From Paenibacillus_G filicis (GTDB lineage Bacteria; Bacillota; Bacilli; Paenibacillales; NBRC-103111): a stretch of 64,000 nucleotides of DNA. The stretch covers positions 62,001 to 126,000 of the forward strand of contig NZ_JBBPCC010000006.1 in assembly GCF_038070315.1 (NCBI RefSeq), given 5' to 3'. Made by a program: the position numbers and the translations under genes. Below are positions 1 through 8,772 of the stretch, one piece after another (position 1 is the stretch's first letter; each line of letters starts with the position of its first letter). The notes below the pieces were generated by a model that saw only the letters and a program-made list of their open reading frames with translations, was not told the origin of the DNA and did not search any database.

Positions 1-180
1 CGAAGCAATTACACGATCGTCGGAAACCGTCGTCCAGAAGTCGGTCCATCCCATCCCTGACGTCTTGATAAAAATAGCAGATAAGGGGAACAGCACAATG
101 AGGCTTAAGTACAATACAGTAAAACCCATCGAAAGCCCAAACCCGGGTAAAATACTGCGCTCTTTCCAAGCTTTTCGCAT
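1..180 (-). CDS. cysT: Sulfate ABC transporter permease CysT, N-terminal part (cut by window edge)
   Basis: The first 60 codons are visible and the gene runs off the left edge. The protein begins MRKAWKERSILPGFGLSMGF and continues with a hydrophobic segment and then TSGMGWTDFWTTVSD, the typical opening of the CysT/CysU sulfate-thiosulfate permease. This subunit forms the membrane channel with CysW and is powered by CysA. The start lies 18 nt after the sbp stop with a GGGGAGA ribosome site in the gap, so it is co-transcribed with sbp. The family assignment rests on the N-terminus and on the neighbour. Confidence 0.85.
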   Translation of the reverse strand, partial: MRKAWKERSILPGFGLSMGFTVLYLSLIVLFPLSAIFIKTSGMGWTDFWTTVSDDRVIAS

Positions 181-198
181 ACCGGCTGTCTCTCCCCG

Positions 199-1317
199 TT
201 ACGGTTTATAGATCTTGTCAAAAGTCCCGCCATCGCTGAAATGTGTCTTCTGCGTCTTCGTCCAGCCGCCGAACGGCTCGTCTTTGATCGTGAAGAGCTT
301 CACCTTGGCGAATTGATTTTCATACTTCTTGGCAACGGATTCGAGACGCGGACGGTAGTAGTTCTTCGCTGCGATCTCCTGGCCTTCTTCCGAGTACAAA
401 TACTCCAGATAAGCTTGCGCGACCTCACGGGTGCCCTTCTTATCGACGACCTTGTCAACAACGGCTACCGGTGGCTCAGCCAGAATGCTGACCGAAGGCG
501 TTACGATCTCGAATTTGTCTTTGCCGAACTCGTTGATCGACAGGAACGCTTCGTTCTCCCAGGCGAGAAGCACGTCGCCGATTCCCTTTTGTACGAAGGT
601 GTTCGTGGAGTCGCGGGCGCCGGAGTCCAGCACGGGCACATTCTTGAACAGCTTCTGCATGTACTCGAGCACCTTGGCCTCGTCCTTGTTGTTCTTCTCA
701 TAAGAGTAACCCCAAGCCGCCAAATAGTTCCAACGGGCGCCGCCGGATGTTTTCGGATTCGGCGTAATGACCTGGACACCCGGTTTGATCAGATCGTCCC
801 AGTCCTTGATCCCCTTCGGATTGCCCTTCTTGACCAAGAAGACGATTGTGGACGTATACGGCGTACTGTTATCCTTCAGCTTGCTTTGCCAGCCTTCCTT
901 GATCAGGCCGGCTTCTTGGATCGCATCGATGTCATAGGCTAACGCCAGTGTGGTCACATCGGCTTCCAGACCGTCGATGACCGAGCGTCCCTGCTTGCCG
1001 GAGCCGCCATGAGACTGCTTGATCGTAACTTCTTGACCGGTTTTATTTTTCCAGTAAGCGGAGAATGCTTTATTATAATTGACGTACAATTCGCGAGTAG
1101 GATCATAGGAGACATTCAGCAGCTCGACGGCCGGCTTTGCTGCCACAGCCGGCTTGGAGCCGTCGGCCGGAGCCGGTGCAGGCGCTGTGCCCGAGCCACC
1201 ATTCTTCGTTCCGCTTCCACCGCCGCATGCGGTAAGCCCAACCAAGGATATGGTTAGTGCCCCGAACAGAGACCATTTACCGAAAGACCGAAACGCACTT
1301 TTTTGTAAAGTTGACAT
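199..1317 (-). CDS. sbp: Sulfate-binding lipoprotein
   Basis: A 372-aa extracytoplasmic receptor that captures sulfate or thiosulfate for the CysTWA importer. The N-terminus has a basic region, a hydrophobic stretch and a lipobox LTAC with the lipidated Cys near residue 31, followed by a Gly/Ser/Ala/Pro-rich linker to about residue 60. The mature part matches the Sbp/CysP family: LNVSYDPTRELYVNYNKAF at the start, the KQSHGGSGKQ ligand loop, DVTTLALAYDID and NPKTSGGARWNYLAAWGY. Start ATG has a GGGGAGAG site upstream. It is the first gene after a strong promoter and is followed by cysT. Full length for the family; function confident. Confidence 0.95.
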   Translation of the reverse strand: MSTLQKSAFRSFGKWSLFGALTISLVGLTACGGGSGTKNGGSGTAPAPAPADGSKPAVAAKPAVELLNVSYDPTRELYVNYNKAFSAYWKNKTGQEVTIKQSHGGSGKQGRSVIDGLEADVTTLALAYDIDAIQEAGLIKEGWQSKLKDNSTPYTSTIVFLVKKGNPKGIKDWDDLIKPGVQVITPNPKTSGGARWNYLAAWGYSYEKNNKDEAKVLEYMQKLFKNVPVLDSGARDSTNTFVQKGIGDVLLAWENEAFLSINEFGKDKFEIVTPSVSILAEPPVAVVDKVVDKKGTREVAQAYLEYLYSEEGQEIAAKNYYRPRLESVAKKYENQFAKVKLFTIKDEPFGGWTKTQKTHFSDGGTFDKIYKP

Positions 1318-1448
1318 AAGAACTTCTCTCCCCTTTTAAAAGAAACTAACTCGTCTTTTGGATGAAGTTTACGGCTGCTAGACGGCATCCTTCGAATTGT
1401 ACGTCTTTGCAACGGATAAGCGCTCCGGTTTGTCCGGTAACTAACTTA

Positions 1449-1510
1449 TAATTCCGATAAACTTACTTTGTTATGGGAGTATATTAGCATTCGCCTTTTC
1501 GTCCTGTCAA
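1449..1510 (-). promoter_or_regulatory. sbp promoter with a possible CymR-type operator
   Basis: On the minus strand there is TTGACA (1505-1510), an 18-nt spacer and TAATAT (1481-1486), close to a perfect sigma-A promoter for sbp. Just downstream of the -10, around 1451-1465, lies AAGTTTATCGGAATTATAAG, which resembles the AT-rich GGAATT half site of the Rrf2-family cysteine regulator CymR. The promoter is well supported; the operator is inference from sequence likeness and from the sulfate-uptake context. Confidence 0.6.
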
Positions 1511-1543
1511 TCGTTTTTTTGGAAAAATCTATGGAAACGTACG

Positions 1544-1577
1544 GAAAAAAACCTGAACGCTGCGCCGAAGCGGAGCA
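1544..1577 (-). terminator. Intrinsic terminator after zur
   Basis: On the minus strand AACCTGAATGCT pairs with AGCGTTCAGGTT around a GC-rich centre and is followed by a run of T. It ends the GTPase-zur transcript before the sbp promoter. Confidence 0.85.
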
Positions 1578-1688
1578 TTCAGGTTTCAGGTATGATCAGG
1601 ATGGTCCTCCGGTTGAAAAACTCAAGGCGTCTGCTTAAGTTCCATCGGATGGTCGTTCTGTTCATTCAGCCACTTTACAGTCCTGCCG

Positions 1689-2201
1689 TTACACCTCGCT
1701 TGCCCTTGATTCTCCTGACGACGTACAGTCCTCACAGTAACCAAGAATGTCGAAGCGGTGATTGACGACCCGGAAATCTTGAGGCAAATTAGACATATGC
1801 TTCATCGGACAGAACTCGAACGGAATGGTTTTCTCACAGCTTACACAAATCAGATGATGATGGTGATGTGACCGGCAGCGTGCCCGGAACTTCAACCCGT
1901 CATTCAAGTAAATCTGCTCCAGCACGCCCATCTCGCTAAGCAGGCGCAAGTTGCGGTACACCGTATCGAAGCTGACGCCGGGATAGGACGTTCGCATATA
2001 GTCATATACATCTTTGGGGGATAAATAGCCCGTCGATTCAGCGAACAGGGCTGCAAGACTCTTGCGCTGATCGGTAATGCGCCATCCCTTAGCGGACATA
2101 GCGCTGATGATCTCTCGGATCATCTCCTGCGTATCCTGCTCGTGATCATGCTTGTGCCCGGCTTCATGCTCATGTTCATGCTTGTGCTCATGTGTATCCA
2201 T
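1689..2201 (-). CDS. zur: Fur-family zinc repressor Zur-like, His-rich N-terminus
   Basis: A 170-aa metalloregulator of the Fur superfamily. The first about 22 residues are an alternating His/Glu/Lys stretch that could bind zinc. The winged-helix part (WRITDQRKSLAALF, SFDTVYRNLRLLSEMGVLEQ) is typical of Zur/PerR proteins. It is followed by a His-rich stretch and two CxxC pairs (CVSC and CEDC) forming the structural zinc site. The ATG at 2201 is preferred over an ATG seven codons upstream because AGAAGAGG lies at correct spacing before it. It follows the COG0523 GTPase with no terminator between them, so it is probably autoregulated from the shared promoter. Zur rather than Fur or PerR is inferred from the zinc-linked partner and His-rich tail. 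Confidence 0.85.
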   Translation of the reverse strand: MDTHEHKHEHEHEAGHKHDHEQDTQEMIREIISAMSAKGWRITDQRKSLAALFAESTGYLSPKDVYDYMRTSYPGVSFDTVYRNLRLLSEMGVLEQIYLNDGLKFRARCRSHHHHHLICVSCEKTIPFEFCPMKHMSNLPQDFRVVNHRFDILGYCEDCTSSGESRASEV

Positions 2202-2268
2202 AGCGACCTCTTCTCTAAGCATTCGTTAACGCATCTCTATTCATAATGCCTTAACGGAACAGCGTCCG

Positions 2269-3432
2269 TCAAGGACTGGACGGCTCCTGTGGACTGACCG
2301 CCGCTTCGAGCGCAGCAAGCTCCGCCGTCAGCACCGACTTGTCGAAATGCTCGCCGATAAAGACGGCAACGCTCGGAACCAAAGTCTTCGGCGTGATTTT
2401 TATGAAATCCATCTGGCGGTAGGCATATTGGAACAGAAACGGACTGACTGTATCCGTAAAGCGCAGGATACCCTTGGCCCGGAAAACATCATCCGGCAAA
2501 CGTCCGATCAGCGCCTCAAACTGCTCGCTGTCAATCGGCCCTTGGAAATAGTGCGTGTACGCCATCACATGCTCATGGGACTCATGCGGCGCATGTCCCT
2601 CATGGCTATGGCCATCTTGATGGTGAAAATCCTCGCTATGGCCTTGATGAGAATGCCCGCAGGCAGGATCATGCTGCTCCCCTGCCCCATGCTCATGTGC
2701 ATGCTCCCCGTGAGAGTGGCTGTGACATGAGCAGGAGCCCGTGGCCGTCCTAACCTGAGGCGTGGTCCCTGCATCCATCGCATCGAACAAGGTGAAGTCC
2801 ATCTCGCTGCGAATGGTAGGCAGCATCGGAGCATGCGCATTCAGCTCCCGGATAGCCGCTTCCAGCTTAGGCCATTCCGAAGGCGGCACGAGATCGGTTT
2901 TGTTCAGCAGCAGCAAGGTGGCACAGCGGATCTGGTCGGACATGAGCCGGAACGTCTTGGAGCGTGGAGAGACTGACTTCTCGGCAAACTGCGCTGCGTC
3001 CACTACGGTGATTACGGAGGCCAGCCGCACATGGGTAAGCAAAGAAGCGTCCGTCACGCCGTCCAGCATCTCCAGCGGGTTGGCCGCTCCGGTCGACTCG
3101 ACGAAGATAACGTCCGGCTGATGCTCGTCGATCAATTGCTTGAGCTCCATCCCGAGGTCACCACGAACGGTGCAGCAGATGCACCCGCCCAGCATCTCGG
3201 TCATCGGCACATCGGCCTCCAGCAGAAGCATCCCGTCCAGATTCACTTCGCCCAGCTCATTCATCAGGACGGCGGGTCTGCGGCCGCTCAATTTATAGTA
3301 ATCCAGCGCCCGTGTGAGCAGCGTCGTCTTGCCGCTGCCGAGGAAACCGCTCAGAATGTGAACAGGGACTGCATGTGGAGCTTCCTGTGTGGCTTTATGT
3401 GAATCGGCTTGGGTATGAGGATGAGTAGACAT
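2269..3432 (-). CDS. COG0523/CobW-family GTPase, zinc metallochaperone type
   Basis: A 387-aa cytosolic G3E GTPase. The P-loop GFLGSGKTT is at about residues 29-37, the invariant metal-binding motif GGCICCTVRGDL near 82-93 and the guanine-specificity NKTD near 177. A long His/Glu/Ser-rich insertion, roughly 235-290, separates the GTPase from the CobW C-terminal domain and probably stores or hands over zinc. Such proteins (ZigA, YciC, ZNG1) supply zinc to client enzymes under deficiency. The Zur-like operator upstream and zur downstream support a zinc role over cobalt or nitrile hydratase maturation. The ATG has a GGAGGG site. Confidence 0.88.
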   Translation of the reverse strand: MSTHPHTQADSHKATQEAPHAVPVHILSGFLGSGKTTLLTRALDYYKLSGRRPAVLMNELGEVNLDGMLLLEADVPMTEMLGGCICCTVRGDLGMELKQLIDEHQPDVIFVESTGAANPLEMLDGVTDASLLTHVRLASVITVVDAAQFAEKSVSPRSKTFRLMSDQIRCATLLLLNKTDLVPPSEWPKLEAAIRELNAHAPMLPTIRSEMDFTLFDAMDAGTTPQVRTATGSCSCHSHSHGEHAHEHGAGEQHDPACGHSHQGHSEDFHHQDGHSHEGHAPHESHEHVMAYTHYFQGPIDSEQFEALIGRLPDDVFRAKGILRFTDTVSPFLFQYAYRQMDFIKITPKTLVPSVAVFIGEHFDKSVLTAELAALEAAVSPQEPSSP

Positions 3433-3458
3433 AAGAGGTTCCCTCCGTTTTTCTTCAA

Positions 3459-3508
3459 ATTGTATGCTTGAGCGCGAGGAAAGTCAATTAAAAGTAAGAA
3501 TTACGACA
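3459..3508 (-). promoter_or_regulatory. Promoter of the zinc operon with Zur box
   Basis: Minus-strand -35 TTGACT (3482-3487), 17-nt spacer, -10 TACAAT (3459-3464). Immediately upstream, 3490-3508 reads TGTCGTAATTCTTACTTTT on the minus strand. It resembles the Bacillus Zur operator, a TCGTAAT-N-ATTACGA palindrome, with one good and one degenerate half. It also lies just upstream of the plus-strand gene at 3.5 kb and could act on both. Confidence 0.6.
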
Positions 3509-3545
3509 AAGCTTCAGTTATTCGAAAGCAGGAGGCATGATGGGT

Positions 3546-4967
3546 ATGCACTCGCCCTTATCGGCTCAGGCCACGATTCAGATTGATCCTACCTTTTCCT
3601 ATTATACGGACCGCAGCGCGCATAGCGTCGCGGCCGAGCTCGCCCAGGCCGGCTACACGGCCGTCCGCTATTTCGTCACCGATGAAAGCCAGGTTGACGG
3701 CAAGCTTGTTCACGCCCTGCGGCATCGCGGACTGGACGTATGGGCAATGGTCCTAGGCAACGGCTCCTACACGTCCGCTCCGCTTCCCAGCGGCTGGGAG
3801 GCGTGGCAGATGGAGCTCGTGAAGCCGGTAAACGACGGCTATTTGCGCCTCTCCCCCTTCCATCCCGGATATGTCGCCTGGAAAAAAACTTCCCTGACCC
3901 GGCTTATCAGCCGATTCCCATTCACCGGCGTAGAAGTCGCTGAGTGCTACTTCCCTGAGTGGAACGGCCTGTCCTCCGGCGTATACGGAGATATCGGACC
4001 GCAGGCGCAGGCAGCCTTCCGCTCATTTGGCGGCAGCCAGCTGCCCGAGTTCCGTCTCACCAGCTCGCCCCGCTATTATAAGAAGGACCCGGTGCGCTAT
4101 GCACTCTGGGTCGAATGCCGTGTGGACGCCGTGAACCGGTTCGTCCACGAGCTGATCAACGGCGCAGGTGGCGTTCGGGACGCTCGCCCCGATATCCGAG
4201 TGGCGACCTGGTCGGTCGCTGTGAACGCCGGACCGGATGCTGCCGATATCGTGCGAGAGCTGCAGGGGCTCGATGCCGTGGCGATGATCCGCCTGGTGCA
4301 GCCGGATGCTCATGTCCTGCAGACGCACTGGCCCGACTGGATGCGCTCCCGCCTCCCTGCCGACTATACCAGACGGTATGAGCCGTTCGCCTCCCCGATC
4401 CGTCATGCCTTCCCGTCGCTGCCGCTAGGACTGCAGACGGATAGCGGCTCCCTGAAGCGCATGAGGCGCAGCTCGGCCTGGCTGCAGGACTTCGCCACGG
4501 AAGCCGGGAGGCTCGGCTATTCGTTCTGGACTGCTTACGAATATTCCATCGGAAGATGGATGTACGACGAGCCGCCCCTGCCCCTGCGCGCGGTCCGCCT
4601 TAGCTCCGATCGATTGCGCGTCGAGTTCAACAAGCGTATCGATGAAGCTTCAGCGGAGAAGGCTTCTTATTTCATCGTCGAAGGCAGAGACCGCGAAGCC
4701 TACGGCAGCCCTCCGGACTTACGCACAGCCTCAGCGCGTCTATTCACGCCCAGACAGGCTGCTTCTGCCGGGCAGCAGATCGTCCCGCCGAAGGTAGAGA
4801 CAGATGGACAGCTGCTGGAGCTGCAGTCTGACGCATGGCCTGCCGGAGAGTTCGACCTGGGGTTAGACGGCATCCGCGACACGCCGGAGCGCTGGCTGCT
4901 TAAGGGAATGGCGTCACACACCACACCGCCAGGATACCGGGTCCGCGTACCTGGCTGGATCGGCTGA
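3546..4967 (+). CDS. Unrecognised protein with TIM-barrel-like and C-terminal Ig-like parts
   Basis: About 473 aa, no signal peptide. I do not recognise a named family. The N-terminal two thirds, from DPTFSYYTDRSAHSVAAELA through GVEVAECYFPEWNG to GYSFWTAYEYSIGRWMYDEP, has the alternating strand-helix rhythm and acidic strand ends of a glycoside-hydrolase-like TIM barrel. The C-terminal about 110 residues, starting LRVEFNKRIDEASAEKASYF, look like the SbsA/Ig-like module of secreted Firmicute enzymes. AGGAGG precedes three nearby ATGs (3537, 3540, 3546); the third has the best spacing. It is divergent from the zinc operon, and the Zur box lies in the shared control region. A hydrolase role is only inference. 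Confidence 0.55.
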   Translation: MHSPLSAQATIQIDPTFSYYTDRSAHSVAAELAQAGYTAVRYFVTDESQVDGKLVHALRHRGLDVWAMVLGNGSYTSAPLPSGWEAWQMELVKPVNDGYLRLSPFHPGYVAWKKTSLTRLISRFPFTGVEVAECYFPEWNGLSSGVYGDIGPQAQAAFRSFGGSQLPEFRLTSSPRYYKKDPVRYALWVECRVDAVNRFVHELINGAGGVRDARPDIRVATWSVAVNAGPDAADIVRELQGLDAVAMIRLVQPDAHVLQTHWPDWMRSRLPADYTRRYEPFASPIRHAFPSLPLGLQTDSGSLKRMRRSSAWLQDFATEAGRLGYSFWTAYEYSIGRWMYDEPPLPLRAVRLSSDRLRVEFNKRIDEASAEKASYFIVEGRDREAYGSPPDLRTASARLFTPRQAASAGQQIVPPKVETDGQLLELQSDAWPAGEFDLGLDGIRDTPERWLLKGMASHTTPPGYRVRVPGWIG

Positions 4968-4981
4968 CATCCGCCTAAGAT

Positions 4982-5011
4982 TTGGTTGGAGCGGAGCAAG
5001 CGGGTTATAAT
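4982..5011 (+). promoter_or_regulatory. Promoter of trhA
   Basis: TTGGTT, 18-nt spacer, TATAAT, ending 25 nt before the trhA start codon, which has its own AAAGGAG ribosome site. Confidence 0.6.
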
Positions 5012-5035
5012 AGACTTTGAAAGGAGTGACCTGTC

Positions 5036-5671
5036 ATGAATGCCGCTATCTTGAAGCAGGAACGGGCCAATGCCATCAGCCACGGCATCGGGGCCGTGCT
5101 CAGCCTGGCCGCCCTCGTCCTGCTTGTTATCCGGTCAGCTATGTATGGAACAGCCTGGCATGTCGTCAGCTTCGCCATATTCGGCGCTTCGCTGCTGCTC
5201 TTGTATGTATGCTCCACCCTGCTGCATAGCGCCCGTCAGGAACGCTGGGTGCGCACGTTCGAGATTATGGATCATGCCGCTATCTATGTGCTGATCGCCG
5301 GCACCTACACGCCGTTCCTGCTCGTCACCATCCGCAGCACACTGGGCTGGAGCCTGCTGGGCATCGTCTGGGGACTCGCCTTGGCGGGCATCCTGTTCAA
5401 GATGTTTTTCACCGGACGATTTAACGTTCTGTCGACTCTGTTCTACATAGGCATGGGCTGGATGGTGTTATTTGCATTCAAGCCACTGCAGCAGATGCTG
5501 CCGGAGCCCGGTATCGCCTGGCTTGTTGCTGGGGGTATCCTGTATACGCTCGGAACAATCTTTTATTTATGGAAAAGGCTGTTCTACCATCATGCCGTCT
5601 GGCATCTGTTCGTTCTAATGGGCAGCATCTGTCACTTCGTTTCCGTGTATTTCTATGTACTGCCCAGTTAA
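5036..5671 (+). CDS. trhA: Hemolysin III / TrhA (PAQR-type) membrane protein
   Basis: A 211-aa protein with seven predicted membrane segments. It carries the family hallmarks: EXXNXXSHGIG near the N-terminus (ERANAISHGIGAVLSL), the Ser/His site around STLLHSARQERW, the segment DHAAIYVLIAGTYTPF, and HHAVWHLFVLMGSICHF close to the end. These His/Ser/Asp residues form the zinc site shared with PAQR receptors. Bacterial members have been linked to membrane lipid or energy homeostasis; haemolytic activity is a historical label. Single-gene transcript with its own promoter, ended by the strong hairpin at 5.7 kb. Confidence 0.9.
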   Translation: MNAAILKQERANAISHGIGAVLSLAALVLLVIRSAMYGTAWHVVSFAIFGASLLLLYVCSTLLHSARQERWVRTFEIMDHAAIYVLIAGTYTPFLLVTIRSTLGWSLLGIVWGLALAGILFKMFFTGRFNVLSTLFYIGMGWMVLFAFKPLQQMLPEPGIAWLVAGGILYTLGTIFYLWKRLFYHHAVWHLFVLMGSICHFVSVYFYVLPS

Positions 5672-5690
5672 ACGAACCTCTTGTCAGACA

Positions 5691-5734
5691 ACAAACAGTC
5701 CGTCACCTCGAAGCTGAGGCGACGGACTGTTTGT
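5691..5734. terminator. Bidirectional terminator between convergent genes
   Basis: ACAAACAGTCCGTC and GACGGACTGTTTGT form a perfect 14-bp stem around a 16-nt loop that itself contains an inner pair. It lies between trhA (+) and the DUF4395 gene (-). Confidence 0.85.
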
Positions 5735-5765
5735 CGTAGTGAACCTGCTGCGACTTGACGCCGCC

Positions 5766-6173
5766 TCAGCGCGTCAGACGCTTCCACTGATAATACAGGA
5801 AGCAGCCTACGCAGAAGCCCAGAATAGCGATCAGTGCCGCCAAGGCGACCAATCCAGCCAGCACATACCCTGTCAAGCCGTCACGATCCAGCCAGAAGCC
5901 GATCAGTGACAAGGTCAGCAGGCTGACAGCGATCGAGTTGTTAAAGCGCAGCAGCTCGCGCGCCTCTGTCTGCGCCCCGACGATCCGGTTTTTCAGAAAC
6001 GGGGCAGCGAGCTGAACGAACACATTCGCTCGGATGCCACGCCATAGTCCGAGCACTTGAACCGCCCACAGCGCAGCAATAAGCACAGGAGCCTTAAGCA
6101 GCACGGCCGCCACAACGAACAGCACAATCCCTGCCTGATTCGCCCGCACCAACGGGATAGGTATTTCCTTCAT
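5766..6173 (-). CDS. DUF4395 family membrane protein
   Basis: A 135-aa protein with about four hydrophobic segments. It starts IPIPLVRANQAGIVLFV and ends GFCVGCFLYYQWKRL, the paired signatures (VRxNQ and the CxxC-like GFCVGC motif) of the DUF4395 family. Members often occur near thiol or sulfur metabolism genes, but no function is established. It lies 54 nt after topB on the same strand and may be read from it. The ATG is preceded by GGAGG at good distance. Confidence 0.8.
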   Translation of the reverse strand: MKEIPIPLVRANQAGIVLFVVAAVLLKAPVLIAALWAVQVLGLWRGIRANVFVQLAAPFLKNRIVGAQTEARELLRFNNSIAVSLLTLSLIGFWLDRDGLTGYVLAGLVALAALIAILGFCVGCFLYYQWKRLTR

Positions 6174-6227
6174 TCAGGTTATCCTCCTTTCCGCTTGAGC
6201 TTGAGTCCAATCCTGCTAAAACACCGG

Positions 6228-8636
6228 CTATCGGCCTGCCGCCGGTTCAATTCCCAGTTCTCCGGTGTTCCGGTTCACTAGCACGATACTGCCTTCCATC
6301 CATTCCCCGCTGCCGTCCTGAAGCCTCATACGGGCAGTTCGCCCATGGCGGAGCAGATAGGCAACCGCCGTATCCGTCAAGGATGCTCCGAAGCTATCCT
6401 TCCAGATGACGAACGAGCAGCCGGACTTGAAGGCGCTGCACCCGTAACCCCGCTTGCCGCGGATAATCCGGCCATCACAGCCTTGACGCGGACATAAGCC
6501 GAGCGGCGTGTAACCCGCTGCCATCGGAGCTGCTCCGTCTTTGGCCGCAGGCTCGGCTGGACCCGGAGCAGGTGCTGGTGGCTCTGCAACCGCCTGCTTG
6601 GACCGCCCCGTGCGCTTCGGCCCGGCTGGTTCCGCGGCTGCCGCCGCGCGTTTGCCCCGCTTGGCAGGGGCCTTGCCGCCTCCCGTTTCCGGGTCGGCAG
6701 AAGCTGAAGCGGAAGCCTTGGCCGCTCGAGTCCGCTTCGGCTTCTCCTGCTTGGCTTCGGCTTCCGTTCCAAATGCCTGCTTCTCGGCCGGTCGCTGCGC
6801 ACGTACCTTATCGACAATCGATATGGTGAAACGCTTGACGTTCTGCATGAACGCTTCGTCCGATGCCGATCCACGGGCTATTTCATTCAGGCGCCGTTCC
6901 CAATGGCCTGTCATCTCCGGCGAGGTCAGCAGTTCAACCCCCGCCCCGCGGATGAGCTCGACGGCGGTCCGGCCCTTGATCGTAACTTCGATCCGCTTGC
7001 CCTGCATCACGACATAGCCGACCTGCTTGAGCCTCTCGATCACGGAGGCTCGCGTGGCAGGCGTACCGAGACCGGAGTCCTTCATCGCGTCCCTGAGCTC
7101 CTCGTCCTCGATCTGCTTGCCCGCGCTTTCCATCGCTTTCAACAGCGTACCCTCGGTATACGCCTTGGGCGGCTTCGTCTCTTTTTCCTTAGCCGCGGAT
7201 TTCCGGCAATTGACACCCGCCGCCGCATCGAGCGTAAACGGCGTTGTAATCTCTTGCTCGGCCGACTCGTCTTCCTCGTCCTTGTCGCCTGCCCCCTTCT
7301 TGCCTCCGCGGGTTGCGGGCTTAGACTCCTTCGGATCACCGGCATAGACGATCTTCCAACCCTGCGAGAGCTCCTGCTTGATGGTGCTTTTGAACGTCTC
7401 GTTCTCGCATACCGTCAGCACCGTATGAATCTTGTATAGAGCCGGCGGGTAGAAATGCGACAGGAACCGCTTGACGACAAGGTCATACAGCTTGCGCTCG
7501 TCCGGCGCGAGCGTACCGGGCATCTTATGCGTCGGCAAAATCGCATGGTGATCCTCTACCTTGGACGGGTTGCACACCGACCGGTTGCCCGTGTGCACCA
7601 GCTTCTTGTCTGCCTGCTCCGCGAGCCCGGCATATTCGGTACGCTTCAACTGCTCCAGCGTGCGGTGCATCTCCGGTACATTCTGCTCTGTGACATAGTT
7701 GGAGTTGGTCCGTGGGTAGCTGATAACCTTATGCTTCTCGTACAAGGCCTGTGCCAGATCGAGCGTCTTCTTCGCCGAGAAGCCGAACTTGGCATTGGCC
7801 TCGCGCTGCAGCAGCGTCAGATCGTACAGCTTGAACGGATATTCCCGGCTGTCCTTGATCTCATAGCTGCCGATCCGCCCCGGCTTGCCCTTGACCTTGG
7901 CGGCGATGGCTTCCGCCTTCTCCTTGTCTGTCAGCCTCTCGCCCTGCCATAGGCCGCGGTATTCCGTCGGCTCCTGGGCGAACCAAGCTTCGACTTCATA
8001 GTATTTTGCCGACTGAAAGGCCTCGATTTCCTTCTGCCGGTCATACAGAATCGCCAGCACAGGCGTCTGGACCCGTCCCACCGATAACAGCTCCCGGTGC
8101 TTCGTGGTGAATGCCCTCGAGCCGTTCATGCCGATCAGCCAGTCCGCCTCACTGCGCGCCTTGGCCGCCCGCGTCAGCGGCTCGAAATCCACACCGTCGC
8201 GCAGCTCCGCGAAGCCCTTGCGGATCGTCTCCGGCGTCAGATCGGAGATCCAGAGACGTTTCACCGGTTGCTTGAGCTTCAGGTGACGCTGGATCAGTGA
8301 GAAAATATGCTGACCTTCGCGCCCGGCATCGCAGGCATTCACCAGCGCATCGCAGCGCTGGGCAAGCTCCTTGATCACCTTGAGCTGATCCTTCGTCCGC
8401 GGATTCGGCACTAGCTTGAACTTGTCGGGAATGATCGGAAGATCATTGAAATTCCATTTTTTATAACGTTCTTCGTATAAGTCAGGCTCAGCCAGCCCGA
8501 TGAGATGCCCGATCGCCCATGTGATCACGTAGCGCTCGCCCTCGATGTAGGTTCGCTGATTTTTCGCTTTGGGCTCGATGGCTGCGGCGATATTCCGCCC
8601 CATGTCAGGCTTTTCGGCGATAATAAGAGTTTTCAA
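6228..8636 (-). CDS. topB: DNA topoisomerase III
   Basis: An 802-aa type IA topoisomerase that decatenates and relaxes DNA through a 5'-phosphotyrosine intermediate. The N-terminal TOPRIM domain shows IIAEKPDMGRNI and DAGREGQ (103-109). The catalytic Tyr is near residue 307 in ISYPRTNSN. After the core (ending about 610) comes a long Ala/Pro/Lys-rich linker, then one C-terminal zinc-ribbon-like unit starting LCPRQGCDGRIIRGKRGYGC. The length exceeds the usual about 730 aa because of the linker. The start is TTG with AAGGAG upstream; no better ATG exists nearby. The 3' neighbour is the DUF4395 gene. Confidence 0.95.
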   Translation of the reverse strand: MKTLIIAEKPDMGRNIAAAIEPKAKNQRTYIEGERYVITWAIGHLIGLAEPDLYEERYKKWNFNDLPIIPDKFKLVPNPRTKDQLKVIKELAQRCDALVNACDAGREGQHIFSLIQRHLKLKQPVKRLWISDLTPETIRKGFAELRDGVDFEPLTRAAKARSEADWLIGMNGSRAFTTKHRELLSVGRVQTPVLAILYDRQKEIEAFQSAKYYEVEAWFAQEPTEYRGLWQGERLTDKEKAEAIAAKVKGKPGRIGSYEIKDSREYPFKLYDLTLLQREANAKFGFSAKKTLDLAQALYEKHKVISYPRTNSNYVTEQNVPEMHRTLEQLKRTEYAGLAEQADKKLVHTGNRSVCNPSKVEDHHAILPTHKMPGTLAPDERKLYDLVVKRFLSHFYPPALYKIHTVLTVCENETFKSTIKQELSQGWKIVYAGDPKESKPATRGGKKGAGDKDEEDESAEQEITTPFTLDAAAGVNCRKSAAKEKETKPPKAYTEGTLLKAMESAGKQIEDEELRDAMKDSGLGTPATRASVIERLKQVGYVVMQGKRIEVTIKGRTAVELIRGAGVELLTSPEMTGHWERRLNEIARGSASDEAFMQNVKRFTISIVDKVRAQRPAEKQAFGTEAEAKQEKPKRTRAAKASASASADPETGGGKAPAKRGKRAAAAAEPAGPKRTGRSKQAVAEPPAPAPGPAEPAAKDGAAPMAAGYTPLGLCPRQGCDGRIIRGKRGYGCSAFKSGCSFVIWKDSFGASLTDTAVAYLLRHGRTARMRLQDGSGEWMEGSIVLVNRNTGELGIEPAAGR

Positions 8637-8772
8637 ACGGTAATCGCTCCTTGTATGGTGTAGCTTTCCTTAGCATACCATATCCCCTCCGGCGAGGGCG
8701 AGGTCCGTTCTGCTCAAAACCATAGGGAAAGCACGCATAACCTTAGGCTTCACACCTCGCAGAAAACACGAA

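Larger units (their letters stand above)
1318..1688. other. Intergenic region: sbp leader and promoter plus zur terminator
   Basis: About 370 nt without a gene. It holds the roughly 155-nt sbp leader, its promoter and the terminator of the zur gene. I looked for an S-box riboswitch in the leader because sulfur genes of Firmicutes often carry one, and did not see its conserved core. Confidence 0.7.

Noticed and set aside
241..942. 233-codon plus-strand frame opposite sbp
   Set aside because: Shadow of sbp.
1318..1480. S-box (SAM) riboswitch in the sbp leader
   Set aside because: Conserved GAGGGA and kink-turn elements were not found.
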